From Streptomyces boluensis (GTDB lineage Bacteria; Actinomycetota; Actinomycetes; Streptomycetales; Streptomycetaceae), in the NCBI RefSeq assembly GCF_009908195.1, contig NZ_JAAAHS010000003.1:1-64000 (forward strand): a stretch of 64,000 nucleotides of DNA, written 5' to 3'. The notes under the pieces were generated by a model. The model made no database searches. It had not been told where the DNA came from and saw only the letters and a list, made by a program, of their open reading frames with translations. This document shows, one piece after another, positions 34,046-42,737 of this stretch; positions within the stretch are counted from its first letter, which is position 1, and every line of letters begins with the position of its first letter. A program made the position numbers and the translations under genes.

Positions 34046-35323
34046 TCACGTGACCGGGCGCGGCTGCCGCTGTTGTCTCTGGTGCCGTAGTTCGGCTCGG
34101 GCCAGCGCGTTTCTGTGCACCTCGTCCGGCCCGTCGGCGAAACGCAGGGTGCGGATCGCGGCGTACGCACCGGCCAGCGGAAAGTCCTGGGAGAGTCCGC
34201 CGGCGCCGTGCACCTGGATGGCCTTGTCCAGGATCCACTGCACGGTGGCAGGGGTGGCGATCTTGATGGCCTGGATCTCGGTGTGCGCACCCTTGTTGCC
34301 GACCGTGTCCATCAGCCAGGCGGCCTTGAGTACGAGCAGACGCAGTTGCTCGATCCGTACGCGCGACTCGGCGATCCAGTCACGGACGACGCCTTGGTCG
34401 GCCAGCGGTCGCCCGAACGCGACGCGCTCGTCGGCGCGGGCGCACATCAGCTCCACGGCCCGCTCGGCGACACCGATCGCGCGCATGCAGTGGTGGATGC
34501 GGCCCGGACCGAGCCTGGCCTGCGCGATGGCGAAGCCGTCGCCCTCACCGCCGATCAGGTTCTCGGCGGGCACTCGGACGTCGGTGAAGGACAGTTCGGC
34601 GTGGCCGCCGTGTTCGTGATCGTCGTAGCCGAAGACCTCCATGCCGCGCTCGATCGTGAGGCCGGGGGTGTCGCGCGGGACGAGGATCATCGACTGCTGA
34701 CGGTGCCGGTCCGCGGTGGGGTCGGTCTTGCCCATGACGATGAAGACGCGGGCGGCGGGGTTCATGGCCCCGGTGATCCACCACTTGCGGCCATTGAGGA
34801 CGTACGCTCCCCCACTCTCGGCTCCGCTCGAGCGGGAGGTACCCCCATCGTCGCGTTCGATGCGGGTCGAGATGTTGGTGGCGTCCGAGGAGGCCACGTC
34901 GGGCTCGGTCATCGCGAACGACGAGCGGAACTCGCCGTCAAGGAGCGGCTCCAGCCACTTCTCGCGCTGCGCCTCCGTGCCGAACATCGACAGCACTTCC
35001 ATGTTCCCGGTGTCCGGGGCAGCACAGTTGAGGGCGGCCGGGGCCAAGTGCATGCTGCGGCCGGTGATCTCGGCGAGGGGCGCGTACTGCAGATTGGTCA
35101 GCGCGGCCCCATGCTCCCCTGGCAAGAAGAGGTTCCACAGGCCGCGGCGCCGGGCCTCGGCCCGCAGCTCGGCGAGCACCGGCACCGAGTCCCACGCCCA
35201 ACGGTTCGCGAGTCGTCCCAGTTGCTCGGCGAAGACCGGCTCCGCCGGGTAGACGTGGCCGGCCATGAAGTCGAGCAGGTCGGCCTGCAGTTCCCTGGTC
35301 CTGGTGTCGAGGGCGAAGTCCAT
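34046..35323 (-). CDS. Acyl-CoA dehydrogenase, ACAD10/ACAD11-like
   Basis: A 425-residue acyl-CoA dehydrogenase of the ACAD10/11 type ([44 protein letters not shown]). In animals ACAD10/11 carry a fused kinase domain and, with it, break down 4-hydroxyacyl-CoAs. Here the kinase is the upstream gene, overlapping by one base (TGATG). A 44-bp palindromic repeat is inserted in frame near residues 157-172 and adds about 14 residues just before the VLNGRK strand. Whether the enzyme tolerates this is not known. Confidence 0.88.
   Translation of the reverse strand: MDFALDTRTRELQADLLDFMAGHVYPAEPVFAEQLGRLANRWAWDSVPVLAELRAEARRRGLWNLFLPGEHGAALTNLQYAPLAEITGRSMHLAPAALNCAAPDTGNMEVLSMFGTEAQREKWLEPLLDGEFRSSFAMTEPDVASSDATNISTRIERDDGGTSRSSGAESGGAYVLNGRKWWITGAMNPAARVFIVMGKTDPTADRHRQQSMILVPRDTPGLTIERGMEVFGYDDHEHGGHAELSFTDVRVPAENLIGGEGDGFAIAQARLGPGRIHHCMRAIGVAERAVELMCARADERVAFGRPLADQGVVRDWIAESRVRIEQLRLLVLKAAWLMDTVGNKGAHTEIQAIKIATPATVQWILDKAIQVHGAGGLSQDFPLAGAYAAIRTLRFADGPDEVHRNALARAELRHQRQQRQPRPVT
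34807..34850. repeat. Streptomyces-type palindromic repeat inserted in a coding sequence
   Basis: The 44-bp element contains the perfect palindrome CCGCTCGAGCGG (34824-34835) flanked by ACTCTCGG and GGGAGGTACCCCC. I recall closely similar elements between genes in many Streptomyces genomes. Here it lies inside the acyl-CoA dehydrogenase reading frame and keeps it open, encoding a Gly/Ser-rich insert. Confidence 0.7.
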
Positions 35324-36360
35324 CAGCGGTGCTCCTTCAGTGCGGCGAGCCCGGTGTCGAGCAGCGGGTGGACGGTCTCACCGACGTGCTCGAAGCCGGA
35401 GCCGACGGTCTGCCCGTGCAGATGGCGGTAGTGGATGCCTTCGACGACTGCCGCCAACTTGTATGCGGCAAGGCCCAGGTAGAAGCCGAAACGGGACAGA
35501 TCGCGATCGCTGCGTGACGCGTACCGCTGGAGGATCTCGTCCTCGGTGAGGAAGCCCGGCGCCGACGAGGCGTCGGGGGAGAGCGCGCTGCTCCCGCCAA
35601 GCAGTGTGCCGATGCGCTGGTAGAGAACCAGCAGGGCCAGGTCGGTCAGAGGATCGCCCAGGGTGGCCATCTCCCAGTCGATGACGGCGGCCGGCCGGTC
35701 CTGTTCGTCGACGAGTACGTTGTCGAGGCGGTAGTCCCCGTGCGCTATGCCCGCCGCGGACTGCGGCGGCACGTGTGCGGCGAGTTTGGCGTGCAGCTCG
35801 TCCGCCGCCGGCAGGTCGCGGCAGTACGACGCGTCCAACTGCCTTTTCCAGCGGCTTACTTGGCGGGTCAGGAAGCCCTCGGGCCGACCGAAGTCGGCGA
35901 GTCCCACCGCGGCCGCGTCGACCTCGTGCAGGGTGGCCAGGGTGTCCACGAGGCCGGTCGAGATCACCCGGGTGCGCTCCGGGCCGAGCGGCTCCAGCTC
36001 GACGGCGTTCCGGTACGGGGTGCCCGTGACCCGCTCCATCACGTAGAACGGGGCGCCGAGGACCGTGTCGTCCGTGCACAGGGCGTACGTCCTCGGCACC
36101 GGCACCGCGGTGTCCTGCAACGCCGACATCACGCGGAACTCCCGGGCCATGTCGTGCGCGGTCGCGAGTACGTGCCCCAGCGGGGGTCGGCGGACGATCC
36201 AGGTGGAGGCCCCGTTCGTGACCTCGTAGGTGAGGTTGGACCTGCCGCCGGCGAGCACTCGGGCGGAGAGGTTTTCACCGGCTTCCGGTACCGACTCGGC
36301 CAGCCATTTACCGAGCCGGGCCAGATCAAGGCCCGGCAGGCCGTCTTCCGTCATGGGCAT
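35323..36360 (-). CDS. APH/choline-kinase-fold phosphotransferase (ACAD10/11 or LvaA partner)
   Basis: A 345-residue protein kinase-like phosphotransferase: Gly-rich [10 protein letters not shown] near residue 38, catalytic [10 protein letters not shown] near 200 and the metal site [11 protein letters not shown]. In levulinate catabolism and in ACAD10/11 this kinase phosphorylates the 4-hydroxy group of a 4-hydroxyacyl-CoA before elimination. The downstream gene is the matching dehydrogenase, so the same chemistry is likely. The ATG at 36360 overlaps the stop of a 28-codon ORF. Confidence 0.85.
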   Translation of the reverse strand: MPMTEDGLPGLDLARLGKWLAESVPEAGENLSARVLAGGRSNLTYEVTNGASTWIVRRPPLGHVLATAHDMAREFRVMSALQDTAVPVPRTYALCTDDTVLGAPFYVMERVTGTPYRNAVELEPLGPERTRVISTGLVDTLATLHEVDAAAVGLADFGRPEGFLTRQVSRWKRQLDASYCRDLPAADELHAKLAAHVPPQSAAGIAHGDYRLDNVLVDEQDRPAAVIDWEMATLGDPLTDLALLVLYQRIGTLLGGSSALSPDASSAPGFLTEDEILQRYASRSDRDLSRFGFYLGLAAYKLAAVVEGIHYRHLHGQTVGSGFEHVGETVHPLLDTGLAALKEHR

Positions 36361-36446
36361 CAGGCCACCGCGCCCGAGGAGCAACTCACCTTGTACGACC
36401 CGCAGTTGACGCCGGGTTGCAAGTCATGCAGCGGGAAGATCGTCAT
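36360..36446 (-). other. 28-codon coupled ORF, likely remnant
   Basis: Begins MTIFPLHDLQ. Its ATG overlaps the stop of the preceding SDR fragment (ATGA), and its stop overlaps the kinase start (TGATG). No family recognised. It may survive only because it carries ribosomes to the kinase gene. Confidence 0.35.
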
Positions 36447-36601
36447 GCCTGCGGCCCTCCGGCGACGTGGAGCTCCCGGATGATGCCGGCGTTGTTGACG
36501 AGTGCGGTCGGCTCGCCCAGCTCCGCCAGCCGCCGGGCGACGCCGGCACCGATGCCTCGGGCGGCGCCGGTGACGACGGCAGTACGGGTGAAGGTCATCA
36601 T
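36443..36601 (-). pseudogene. SDR fragment (about 52 codons, internal deletion)
   Basis: It begins with an intact SDR cofactor loop (TAVVTGAARGIGAGVARRLAELG) and then jumps directly to TALVNNAGIIREL, skipping the roughly 60 residues normally between these motifs. It stops soon after, with no YxxxK. Start and stop overlap the neighbouring ORFs. Confidence 0.7.
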
Positions 36602-36723
36602 TTCGCTCCAGTCGTAGGAAGGGTCGGGTCGGCCGGTGCGGCGGCCGTTGCCGTCGGGGGCAGCGCCGGGCCGATGCCGTGTCCGGCTCCGGAGACCAAT
36701 GCGCCCTGTCTGCGCACCGGCAT
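36598..36723 (-). pseudogene. SDR fragment (41 codons, N-terminus only)
   Basis: It encodes ALVSGAGHGIG, a recognisable SDR cofactor loop, then a Pro/Ala/Thr-rich tail and a stop. Its ATG shares a base with the stop of the full SDR gene (TGATG). It looks like a second truncated member of the same operon. Confidence 0.65.
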
Positions 36724-37478
36724 CAGGACCCTCCGGTGAGGGTCACGCCGCCGTCGACGACGAGGAGTTGGCCCGTCATCCACGCGGCGTCGTCCGACAG
36801 CAGGAACGCGACGACGCTGCCGATGTCGGACGGCACGCCGAGCCGCTTCAGCGGGTACGCCGCGGCGGCCTCGTCCTCGCGGCCTTCGTAGAGCTGCGTG
36901 GCGAACTTCGTCTTCACCACCGCCGGGGCGACCGCGTTGACCCGGATGTCCGGGCCGAGTTCGACGGCGAGCTCCTCGGTGATGTGGGTGAGCATCGCCT
37001 TGCTGGCGCCGTACAGGCCGATTCCGGGCGCAGGGCGGATCCCGGCGACCGAGGAGATGTTGACGACGGCGCCGCCGTGCCCGGACATCCACGCCCGGTG
37101 CACCTGCTGGGTCCACGACAGCGCGGCCAGGCAGTTGACCTCGACGACCTTGCGGGCGACGTCGAGGTCAAGGTCCATCAGCGGGCCGTACACCGGGTTG
37201 ATGCCGGTGTTGTTGACCAGCAGGTCGGCGCTGCCGAACGCCTCGATCGCCCGCTTGACGACCTCGGCCTGGTGGTCGACGTCGGCCGCGTGCCCGGCCA
37301 CACCGACAGCGTGTTCCGGCCCGCCGAGCTGCCCGACCGCTTCGTCGAGTGCGCCCTGTTCGCGGGCGGTGACGACGACCTTCCCGCCCTCGGCCACCAG
37401 CCGCTGGGCGACGGCGAGACCGATGCCCCGGCTGGCGCCCGTCAGGATGGCTGTCCTGCCTTCGAAGCGCCTGGTCAT
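36723..37478 (-). CDS. Short-chain dehydrogenase/reductase (FabG-like)
   Basis: A 251-residue classical SDR with LTGASRGIGLAVAQRL near residue 13, LVNNTGINP near 85, Ser in NISSVAG and the YGASK catalytic pair. In this operon it most likely oxidises a 3-hydroxyacyl-CoA to the ketoacyl-CoA for the thiolase encoded just upstream, with which it overlaps by 4 bp (ATGA). Confidence 0.9.
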   Translation of the reverse strand: MTRRFEGRTAILTGASRGIGLAVAQRLVAEGGKVVVTAREQGALDEAVGQLGGPEHAVGVAGHAADVDHQAEVVKRAIEAFGSADLLVNNTGINPVYGPLMDLDLDVARKVVEVNCLAALSWTQQVHRAWMSGHGGAVVNISSVAGIRPAPGIGLYGASKAMLTHITEELAVELGPDIRVNAVAPAVVKTKFATQLYEGREDEAAAAYPLKRLGVPSDIGSVVAFLLSDDAAWMTGQLLVVDGGVTLTGGS

Positions 37479-38692
37479 GAGAGCCGCTCCAGGACCATCG
37501 CCATGCCCTGGCCGCCGCCGACGCACATGGTCTCCAGGCCGAACTGCTTGTCGTGCCACTGCAGCGAGTTGATCAGCGTGGACGTGATGCGCGCGCCGGT
37601 CATGCCGAAGGGGTGGCCGACGGCGATCGCGCCGCCGTTGACGTTCAGGCGGTCCTCGTCGATGCCCAACTCCCGTGCCGACGGGATGACTTGGGCGGCG
37701 AAGGCCTCGTTGATCTCGACCAGGTCGATGTCGCCGATGCCGAGCCCGGCGCGCTGCAGGGCCTGCCGGGACGCCTCGACCGGGCCGAGGCCCATGATCT
37801 CCGGCGAGAGCCCGGAGACTCCGGTGGAGACGATCCGCGCGAGCGGGGTGAGGCCGAGTTGCCGCGCCTTCACGTCCGACATGACCACAAGCGCCGCCGC
37901 GCCGTCGTTCAGCGGGCAGCAATTGCCTGCGGTCACGGTTCCGTCGGACCGGAAGACCGGCTTGAGGGCGGAGACGGCCTCCAGGGTCACGCCGGCACGC
38001 GGGCCGTCGTCCTTGCTGACCACCGTCCCGTCAGGCAACGTCACCGACGTGATGTCGCGCGCCCAGAAACCGTCCGTAATGGCCTGCTCGGCCCGGTTCT
38101 GCGAGCGCACGCCGAACGCGTCCTGGTCGGCCCGCGTCACGCCCTTCAACTGCGCGACGTTCTCGGCGGTCTGGCCCATCGTGATGTACGCGTCCGGCAG
38201 GGCGCCGAAGGTCCGCGGGTCCGCCCAGGTCTGGCCGCCCGCGGTGAACTTCTCGGTACGGGTCTGGGCCTCGTCGAACAGAGTGTTCTGCGTGTCCGGC
38301 AGGCCGTCCGCGTTGCCCTTGCCGTACCGGCTGACGGTCTCCACTCCGACGGAGAGGAACACGTCGCCCTCGCCCGCCTTGATGGCGTGCAGCGCCATGC
38401 GGGTGCTCTGCAGGCTGGACGCGCAGTAGCGGTTGACCGTGGTGCCCGGCACCCCGTCGAGTCCCGCCAGTACGGCGACGATGCGGCCCATGTTGAAGCC
38501 GGACTCACCGGCGGGCTGGCCGCACCCGAGGACGAGGTCGTCGATGTCGGCCGGGTCGAGCGCGGGCACCTTGTCGAGCGCGGCCCGCACCATCTGCACG
38601 GCGAGGTCGTCGGGGCGCATGTCTTTCAGCGACCCCTTGCCGGCCCTGCCGATCGGTGAGCGGGCGGTGGCGACGATTACGGCCTCGGACAT
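37475..38692 (-). CDS. Acetyl-CoA acetyltransferase / 3-ketoacyl-CoA thiolase
   Basis: A 405-residue thiolase. The acylated Cys90 is in NRYCASSLQ, the NEAFAAQ motif lies near residue 340 and GHPFGMTGAR carries the general base His; the C-terminal CVGGGQGMA holds the second Cys. It cleaves a 3-ketoacyl-CoA with CoA. GAGGGAG lies about 5 nt before the ATG at 38692. It heads the operon thiolase, SDR, remnants, kinase, dehydrogenase and has the regulon box 90 bp upstream. Confidence 0.93.
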   Translation of the reverse strand: MSEAVIVATARSPIGRAGKGSLKDMRPDDLAVQMVRAALDKVPALDPADIDDLVLGCGQPAGESGFNMGRIVAVLAGLDGVPGTTVNRYCASSLQSTRMALHAIKAGEGDVFLSVGVETVSRYGKGNADGLPDTQNTLFDEAQTRTEKFTAGGQTWADPRTFGALPDAYITMGQTAENVAQLKGVTRADQDAFGVRSQNRAEQAITDGFWARDITSVTLPDGTVVSKDDGPRAGVTLEAVSALKPVFRSDGTVTAGNCCPLNDGAAALVVMSDVKARQLGLTPLARIVSTGVSGLSPEIMGLGPVEASRQALQRAGLGIGDIDLVEINEAFAAQVIPSARELGIDEDRLNVNGGAIAVGHPFGMTGARITSTLINSLQWHDKQFGLETMCVGGGQGMAMVLERLS

Positions 38693-38781
38693 GGGCACTC
38701 CCTCATTGGCTAAGCGCTTGCTTTTGCTGCGGTGGACCATAGGGCGGGAAGGGGCGGCCTCCGTGGTTCAGGCAGGGCCCC

Positions 38782-38796
38782 TGCCCGGCTGGGGGA
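38782..38796 (-). promoter_or_regulatory. Regulon box, thiolase operon promoter
   Basis: Coding strand TCCCCCAGCCGGGCA, a full match. TATGGT -10 (38741-38736) begins 41 bp away, with a leader of about 37 nt. One of the clearest copies. Confidence 0.78.
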
Positions 38797-38851
38797 GGGG
38801 CGGCGCGTAGGCGTCCAGGTCCGTGTTTGCCGAGGAGCAGGGCGCGTTGGC

Positions 38852-39313
38852 TCAGTCCTTCGGGCCGGTCGGCTCAGCGAGGTATGCCGCGAACACCGCG
38901 CGCTCGTTCGCTGTGATCGGTCGAGGCCGGCGGCGGTCCATGTCCCACATCACGAGCGTGGCCGTCGAACGCGCGGAGAGCGAGGCCGCTGTCCGCAGGT
39001 GTTCCACCACACGGAAACTGGTGGTCCGTATCTCGCTCAAGGCCAGGTCGACGGAGACGGCCCCATGCTCCGGAGTGACCTCGTGCAGGTACTCGATGTG
39101 CTGGGTCGCCACCACATAGGTCGGATAGGCGACGTCGAGCGTTCCGAGCATCCAGGCCGCGCGGGTTTCCTCGAACAGGGCGAGGTAGGCCGATGCCGTG
39201 AGATGGCCGAGGCCGTCGAGATCGCTGAATCGCAGACGGAATTCGCTCCGCCATACTTCGGAGCCGCTGACTGCACCGTCGTGACGCTCTGTTGCACTGC
39301 CGGGTATCGGCAC
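38852..39313 (-). CDS. 4HBT-family acyl-CoA thioesterase
   Basis: A 153-residue hot-dog fold thioesterase. RFSDLDGLGHLTASAYLALFEE matches the Asp and His/Gly pattern of the 4-hydroxybenzoyl-CoA thioesterase family; it hydrolyses an acyl-CoA to the free acid. The GTG at 39313 follows GGAGG by 6 nt. A second in-frame GTG 14 codons later (SGSEVWRSEF) is possible. Single gene with its own regulon box. Confidence 0.85.
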   Translation of the reverse strand: MPIPGSATERHDGAVSGSEVWRSEFRLRFSDLDGLGHLTASAYLALFEETRAAWMLGTLDVAYPTYVVATQHIEYLHEVTPEHGAVSVDLALSEIRTTSFRVVEHLRTAASLSARSTATLVMWDMDRRRPRPITANERAVFAAYLAEPTGPKD

Positions 39314-39392
39314 TTTCCACCTCCGCTGGCTCTGTGTCCTCCGCGGAACGTAGGTGGCTCTGGGACTCGTCGTGCGCCCTCGGGCGAAGGAA

Positions 39393-39407
39393 TGCCCGAC
39401 TGGGGGT
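39393..39407 (-). promoter_or_regulatory. Regulon box, thioesterase promoter
   Basis: Coding strand ACCCCCAGTCGGGCA; TACGTT -10 (39352-39347) begins 41 bp away; leader about 27 nt. Confidence 0.75.
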
Positions 39408-39488
39408 GTGCGGCGAATTCCGGCTGTCGCCGGTCGCGGCCTGGCCTCAACTGCTCCTATGGAAGGGCCACTTGTGGCCCAGCGGCAA

Positions 39489-39545
39489 CGTGCCGCGTGT
39501 TCGGAAGGGCCGAGCTGTGAACAGCCCTTCCGAACACGCGGCACG
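39489..39545. terminator. 22-bp perfect inverted repeat downstream of the MFS gene
   Basis: The arms at 39489-39510 and 39524-39545 pair perfectly around a 13-nt loop, 43 bp past the MFS stop. A second short hairpin (GGGCCAC-TT-GTGGCCC, 39465-39480) follows. The arm length is well above a usual terminator. Confidence 0.7.
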
Positions 39546-39588
39546 CTGGTGCAGCCTCAACCTCAGCCTCGCAGAGCAGGCCGGCCCC

Positions 39589-41028
39589 TCAGGACTCCGC
39601 AGGGCCAACCGCGACAGCGCCGCGGTGGCGCAGCCGGGAGACGAGCGTGACCACCAGGATCAGCAACGAGAACCCGGCGCTGACCACGTACCCCATCGTG
39701 TAGAGGTGCTCTTGCGGCACGCCGGTTCCGTGGGCCGAGCCACCGGTGAGGATCGCGGTGACCACGGCCGATCCGACGGAGAAGCCGATGGCCATCATGG
39801 TGCCCGCCATGCCTGCGGCCATCCCGGCCCTGTCCTCCGGAACGGCCAGCTGCGGCACCACGAACGCGCCGTTGTAACCAAGGCCGCTGCCCAGGCCGAT
39901 GAAGGCGGAGCCCACGAGGTACTGCCACTGCTGCTGGTGGGCGTACGCGAGCCAGCCCAGCCCGAGGGCGCAGACGACGCCCCCGAGCACGAGGACCGCG
40001 GCCGGCCGTCGCTGAACGGCCGCTTCGGAGGCCTTGCCGCCGATGAGCATCATCAGCGCGAACGGCAGCGTGAGCACGCCGGTGCCCAGAGCGTCGATGC
40101 CGAGGCCGTAGCCGACCTCAGGGGGAGTCTGGGCGTAGTAGGTCACCAGGATCAGGTACGCGGCATTGATGGCGCCGACCATGCCGGCGGCGAAGCACGC
40201 AGCTGAGACGAGGGGCTTCTTCAGCACCTTCACGTCGAAGACCGCCGCGGAGGACCGACGCTCCATCAGTCCCCACAGGACGGCCCCGACGACGCTCGCC
40301 GCGAGCAGCACGATCCCTGCGACGCCCCAGCTGAGGCCCTGGGTCAAGGCGAGCAGTCCGGCCGTGACCCAGGCGATCAGTCCCACGGTTCCCGGAATGC
40401 CGATCCTCCCCGACGACTCTGGCCGGGAGGAAGGGATGATGACGATCAGAGCCACCGTCGTCACCGCGAAGACCGCGGCCAGGATGTAGAAGAAGCTCGC
40501 GAGCGAGAGGGTCTTGACCACCACTCCGCCTCCGACCATCCCCAGGACGGTCCCGGCCCCCGCAGCCATGATCAGCGCGCTGACCGCGGTGCCCACCACA
40601 CTGCCGGTCAGGTGCCTGCGCAGGAAGCTCAGCGGCAGCAGTTGCGCGGCACCGCCGAACCCGAGCAGCGCAGAGCCGATCAGGAGTGCCGCGTAGGAGT
40701 GGCCGATGGCGGGCACGAGCGCGCCGACCGTCAGAAACCCGCCGGACAACAGCGAGGTGGCGCGATCGCTGAGCATGTCCGCGAGACGCGGAATAAGGAC
40801 GAAGCCGGCCCCGCCACCCAGCGTCAGGACCGTGAAGACCCAGGCCGAGGCCGCCACTCCGACGCCGAACTGTGTCTGCATCAGCGGCAGTAGCGGCGGC
40901 AGCATGAAAGCGACCGCATTCGTCACGGTGGCCAGGAGCACCGCGACGCCGATCAGTGCGCCACGTCGAGGCTCGGCTCTCGTGGATTCCGCTCTCGATA
41001 TGACAGCTGGCTGGTTCAGTTCAGTCAC
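39589..41028 (-). CDS. MFS transporter
   Basis: A 479-residue major-facilitator membrane protein with 12 or more hydrophobic helices, starting GALIGVAVLLATVTNAVAFMLPPL. It probably imports the substrate of the regulon or exports a product. I chose the GTG at 41028, with GGGAG 6 nt upstream. It shares a divergent promoter region with the ferredoxin/reductase pair, and each side has its own box. Confidence 0.85.
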   Translation of the reverse strand: MTELNQPAVISRAESTRAEPRRGALIGVAVLLATVTNAVAFMLPPLLPLMQTQFGVGVAASAWVFTVLTLGGGAGFVLIPRLADMLSDRATSLLSGGFLTVGALVPAIGHSYAALLIGSALLGFGGAAQLLPLSFLRRHLTGSVVGTAVSALIMAAGAGTVLGMVGGGVVVKTLSLASFFYILAAVFAVTTVALIVIIPSSRPESSGRIGIPGTVGLIAWVTAGLLALTQGLSWGVAGIVLLAASVVGAVLWGLMERRSSAAVFDVKVLKKPLVSAACFAAGMVGAINAAYLILVTYYAQTPPEVGYGLGIDALGTGVLTLPFALMMLIGGKASEAAVQRRPAAVLVLGGVVCALGLGWLAYAHQQQWQYLVGSAFIGLGSGLGYNGAFVVPQLAVPEDRAGMAAGMAGTMMAIGFSVGSAVVTAILTGGSAHGTGVPQEHLYTMGYVVSAGFSLLILVVTLVSRLRHRGAVAVGPAES

Positions 41029-41135
41029 GTCTGTCTCCCATGGTCGTTCGCCGCCTTCACGGTCAGTGCAACCGGCCGAAGTCGGGCGAACGTACGGCGA
41101 GTTCAGGACACACTCTGGTGCGGTCGGCCTGTTCG

Positions 41136-41150
41136 CGCCCGGTTGGGGGA
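41136..41150 (-). promoter_or_regulatory. Regulon box, MFS promoter
   Basis: Coding strand TCCCCCAACCGGGCG; TACGTT -10 (41094-41089) begins 42 bp away. Confidence 0.75.
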
Positions 41151-41227
41151 TGCCCGTGGGCGCCCCTGGGGCGAGGCGCCGCTCGGGTGTCAGGAAGGGG
41201 GCGCCAGGGGCTCGGGGGCAGCCCATG

Positions 41228-41242
41228 CCCCCCAACTGGGCA
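41228..41242 (+). promoter_or_regulatory. Regulon box, ferredoxin promoter
   Basis: CCCCCCAACTGGGCA, inside a longer dyad (CATGCCC and GGGCATG arms, 41224-41244). GAGAGT -10 (41284-41289) begins 42 bp away. Confidence 0.7.
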
Positions 41243-41329
41243 TGTTTCCGTTCCGTGGGCCGGCGTCGCCGACCCGGCGCGGCGAGAGTGGCGTGTCATC
41301 CGTACGGATCGCACCCGCAGGGAGAAGCC

Positions 41330-41533
41330 ATGGCGCTGCAGATCACCGTCGACCTCGAAGGCTGCAAGGGCTACGCCTGCTGCATGATGGAGGCGCCGGA
41401 ACTCTTCGACATCGACGACGAGACCGGTAAGGCGATCCTGCTCGAAGAGCGTCCCTCGGCCGATCGGGCCGAGGAGGCCGAGCGTGCTGCACGCTCGTGC
41501 CCGGCCAGTGTGATTCTCGTGCGGAACGGCTGA
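41330..41533 (+). CDS. [3Fe-4S]-type ferredoxin
   Basis: A 67-residue electron carrier. The cluster ligands are Cys12, Cys18 and Cys57 (SCP), in the pattern CxxYxxC...CP, where Tyr15 takes the place of a fourth cysteine. This is the P450-partner ferredoxin type common in actinomycetes. GGAG lies 5 nt before the ATG. It is followed 4 bp later by its reductase. It probably feeds the P450 at 27787-29040, and may also serve mycofactocin reoxidation (inference). Confidence 0.92.
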   Translation: MALQITVDLEGCKGYACCMMEAPELFDIDDETGKAILLEERPSADRAEEAERAARSCPASVILVRNG

Positions 41534-41537
41534 CGCG

Positions 41538-42716
41538 ATGAACCGTGTGGTGATAGTGGGCGCCTCACTGGCGGCGGTCCATGTCATCGAAGGGTTACGG
41601 AGAAACGGCTACCAGGGCGAGATCCAACTCGTCGGCGCCGAACCGCAGTTGCCCTACGACCGGCCGCCGCTGTCGAAGGAAGCACTGCGGGCGGGCCCCG
41701 AGCTGGACAGACTGTTGCTGAAGGAACCTGGTTGGTACGGCACACAGGCGGTCGAGTTGTGCCTCGGCACGGCTGCGGTGGGCCTCGACACACGTGCCCG
41801 CCAGGTGGTCCTCGAAGGCGGGCGCGAGCTGCCGTACGACGGACTCGTCATCGCGACCGGCGGAACCGCGCGCTCGCTTGGCGGGCCGGAAGAGGTCGGG
41901 CCGGTCCATGTGATCCGGTCCGTCGCGGACACCGCGGCGCTGCACGAACAACTCGTGCCGGGGCGGCATCTCGTGGTCATCGGCGCCGGGTTCATCGGCC
42001 TCGAAGTGGCCGCCACGGCTAGGGAGATGGGCCTTGACGTCTCCGTGGTCGAGGCGGCGCCGGTCCCGCTCACCCGGGTCCTCGGCGGCGAGGCCGGTGC
42101 CTGGTTCAGGGATCACCACCTGGCCAACGGGGTCGATCTCCGCTGCGGCAGTGCCCTGGAGCAGGTCGAAGTGACCTCAAGGGGCACCAAGATCCAGCTG
42201 GTGGACGGGACGGTCCTCGCCGCGGACGTGGTCGTCGCCGGTATCGGCGCAGTCCCTGCCACGGGTTGGCTCGACGGCAGCGGTGTCCACGTCGCCGACG
42301 GCGTGGTCTGCGACCCGACCCTGCGCGCCTCCGCCCCCGGGGTCGTGGCCGCCGGTGATGTAGCCCGCTGGCACCACCCGTTGTTCGGCCAGACCATGCG
42401 GGTCGAGCAGTGGCGCAACGCGGTGGAGCAGGGCGGCCGGGCGGCGCTCAGCCTGCTCGGCGACACTGATGCCTTCGCGGCCGTTCCGTACTTCTGGTCC
42501 GATCAGTTCGACGCGAAGGTGCGGTTCGTCGGCGTCGCGGGCGGGGCCGACACGATGCACGTGGAGCAGACCGGCGACACCTCGATGGTGGCCCTGTTCG
42601 GCCGGGACGGAGTGATTCGTGGCGCGCTCTGCGTCAACGCGCCGCGCCTCCTTGCGCGTTACCAGAAGGCCATCGTGGAACAGGTCGCGTGGGGGGACGT
42701 GACCGGGACCGGGTGA
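41538..42716 (+). CDS. NAD(P)H-ferredoxin reductase (FAD, rubredoxin-reductase fold)
   Basis: A 392-residue flavoprotein. It has an FAD site (VIVGASLAAVHVIEGLR, residue 5 on), YDRPPLSKE, an NAD(P) site VVIGAGFIGLEVA near residue 150, and AAGDVARW near 270, followed by a reductase C-terminal domain. It transfers electrons from NAD(P)H to the adjacent ferredoxin. Leucine in VIEGLRR is encoded by TTA (41595-41597), very rare in Streptomyces and read only by the bldA tRNA. Confidence 0.92.
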   Translation: MNRVVIVGASLAAVHVIEGLRRNGYQGEIQLVGAEPQLPYDRPPLSKEALRAGPELDRLLLKEPGWYGTQAVELCLGTAAVGLDTRARQVVLEGGRELPYDGLVIATGGTARSLGGPEEVGPVHVIRSVADTAALHEQLVPGRHLVVIGAGFIGLEVAATAREMGLDVSVVEAAPVPLTRVLGGEAGAWFRDHHLANGVDLRCGSALEQVEVTSRGTKIQLVDGTVLAADVVVAGIGAVPATGWLDGSGVHVADGVVCDPTLRASAPGVVAAGDVARWHHPLFGQTMRVEQWRNAVEQGGRAALSLLGDTDAFAAVPYFWSDQFDAKVRFVGVAGGADTMHVEQTGDTSMVALFGRDGVIRGALCVNAPRLLARYQKAIVEQVAWGDVTGTG

Positions 42717-42737
42717 CACATCCAGGCCCCGACCCCG

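Larger units (their letters stand above)
41029..41329. other. 301-bp divergent promoter region
   Basis: It contains two outward-facing regulon boxes and several GC-rich imperfect repeats between them. I see no gene. Confidence 0.6.
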
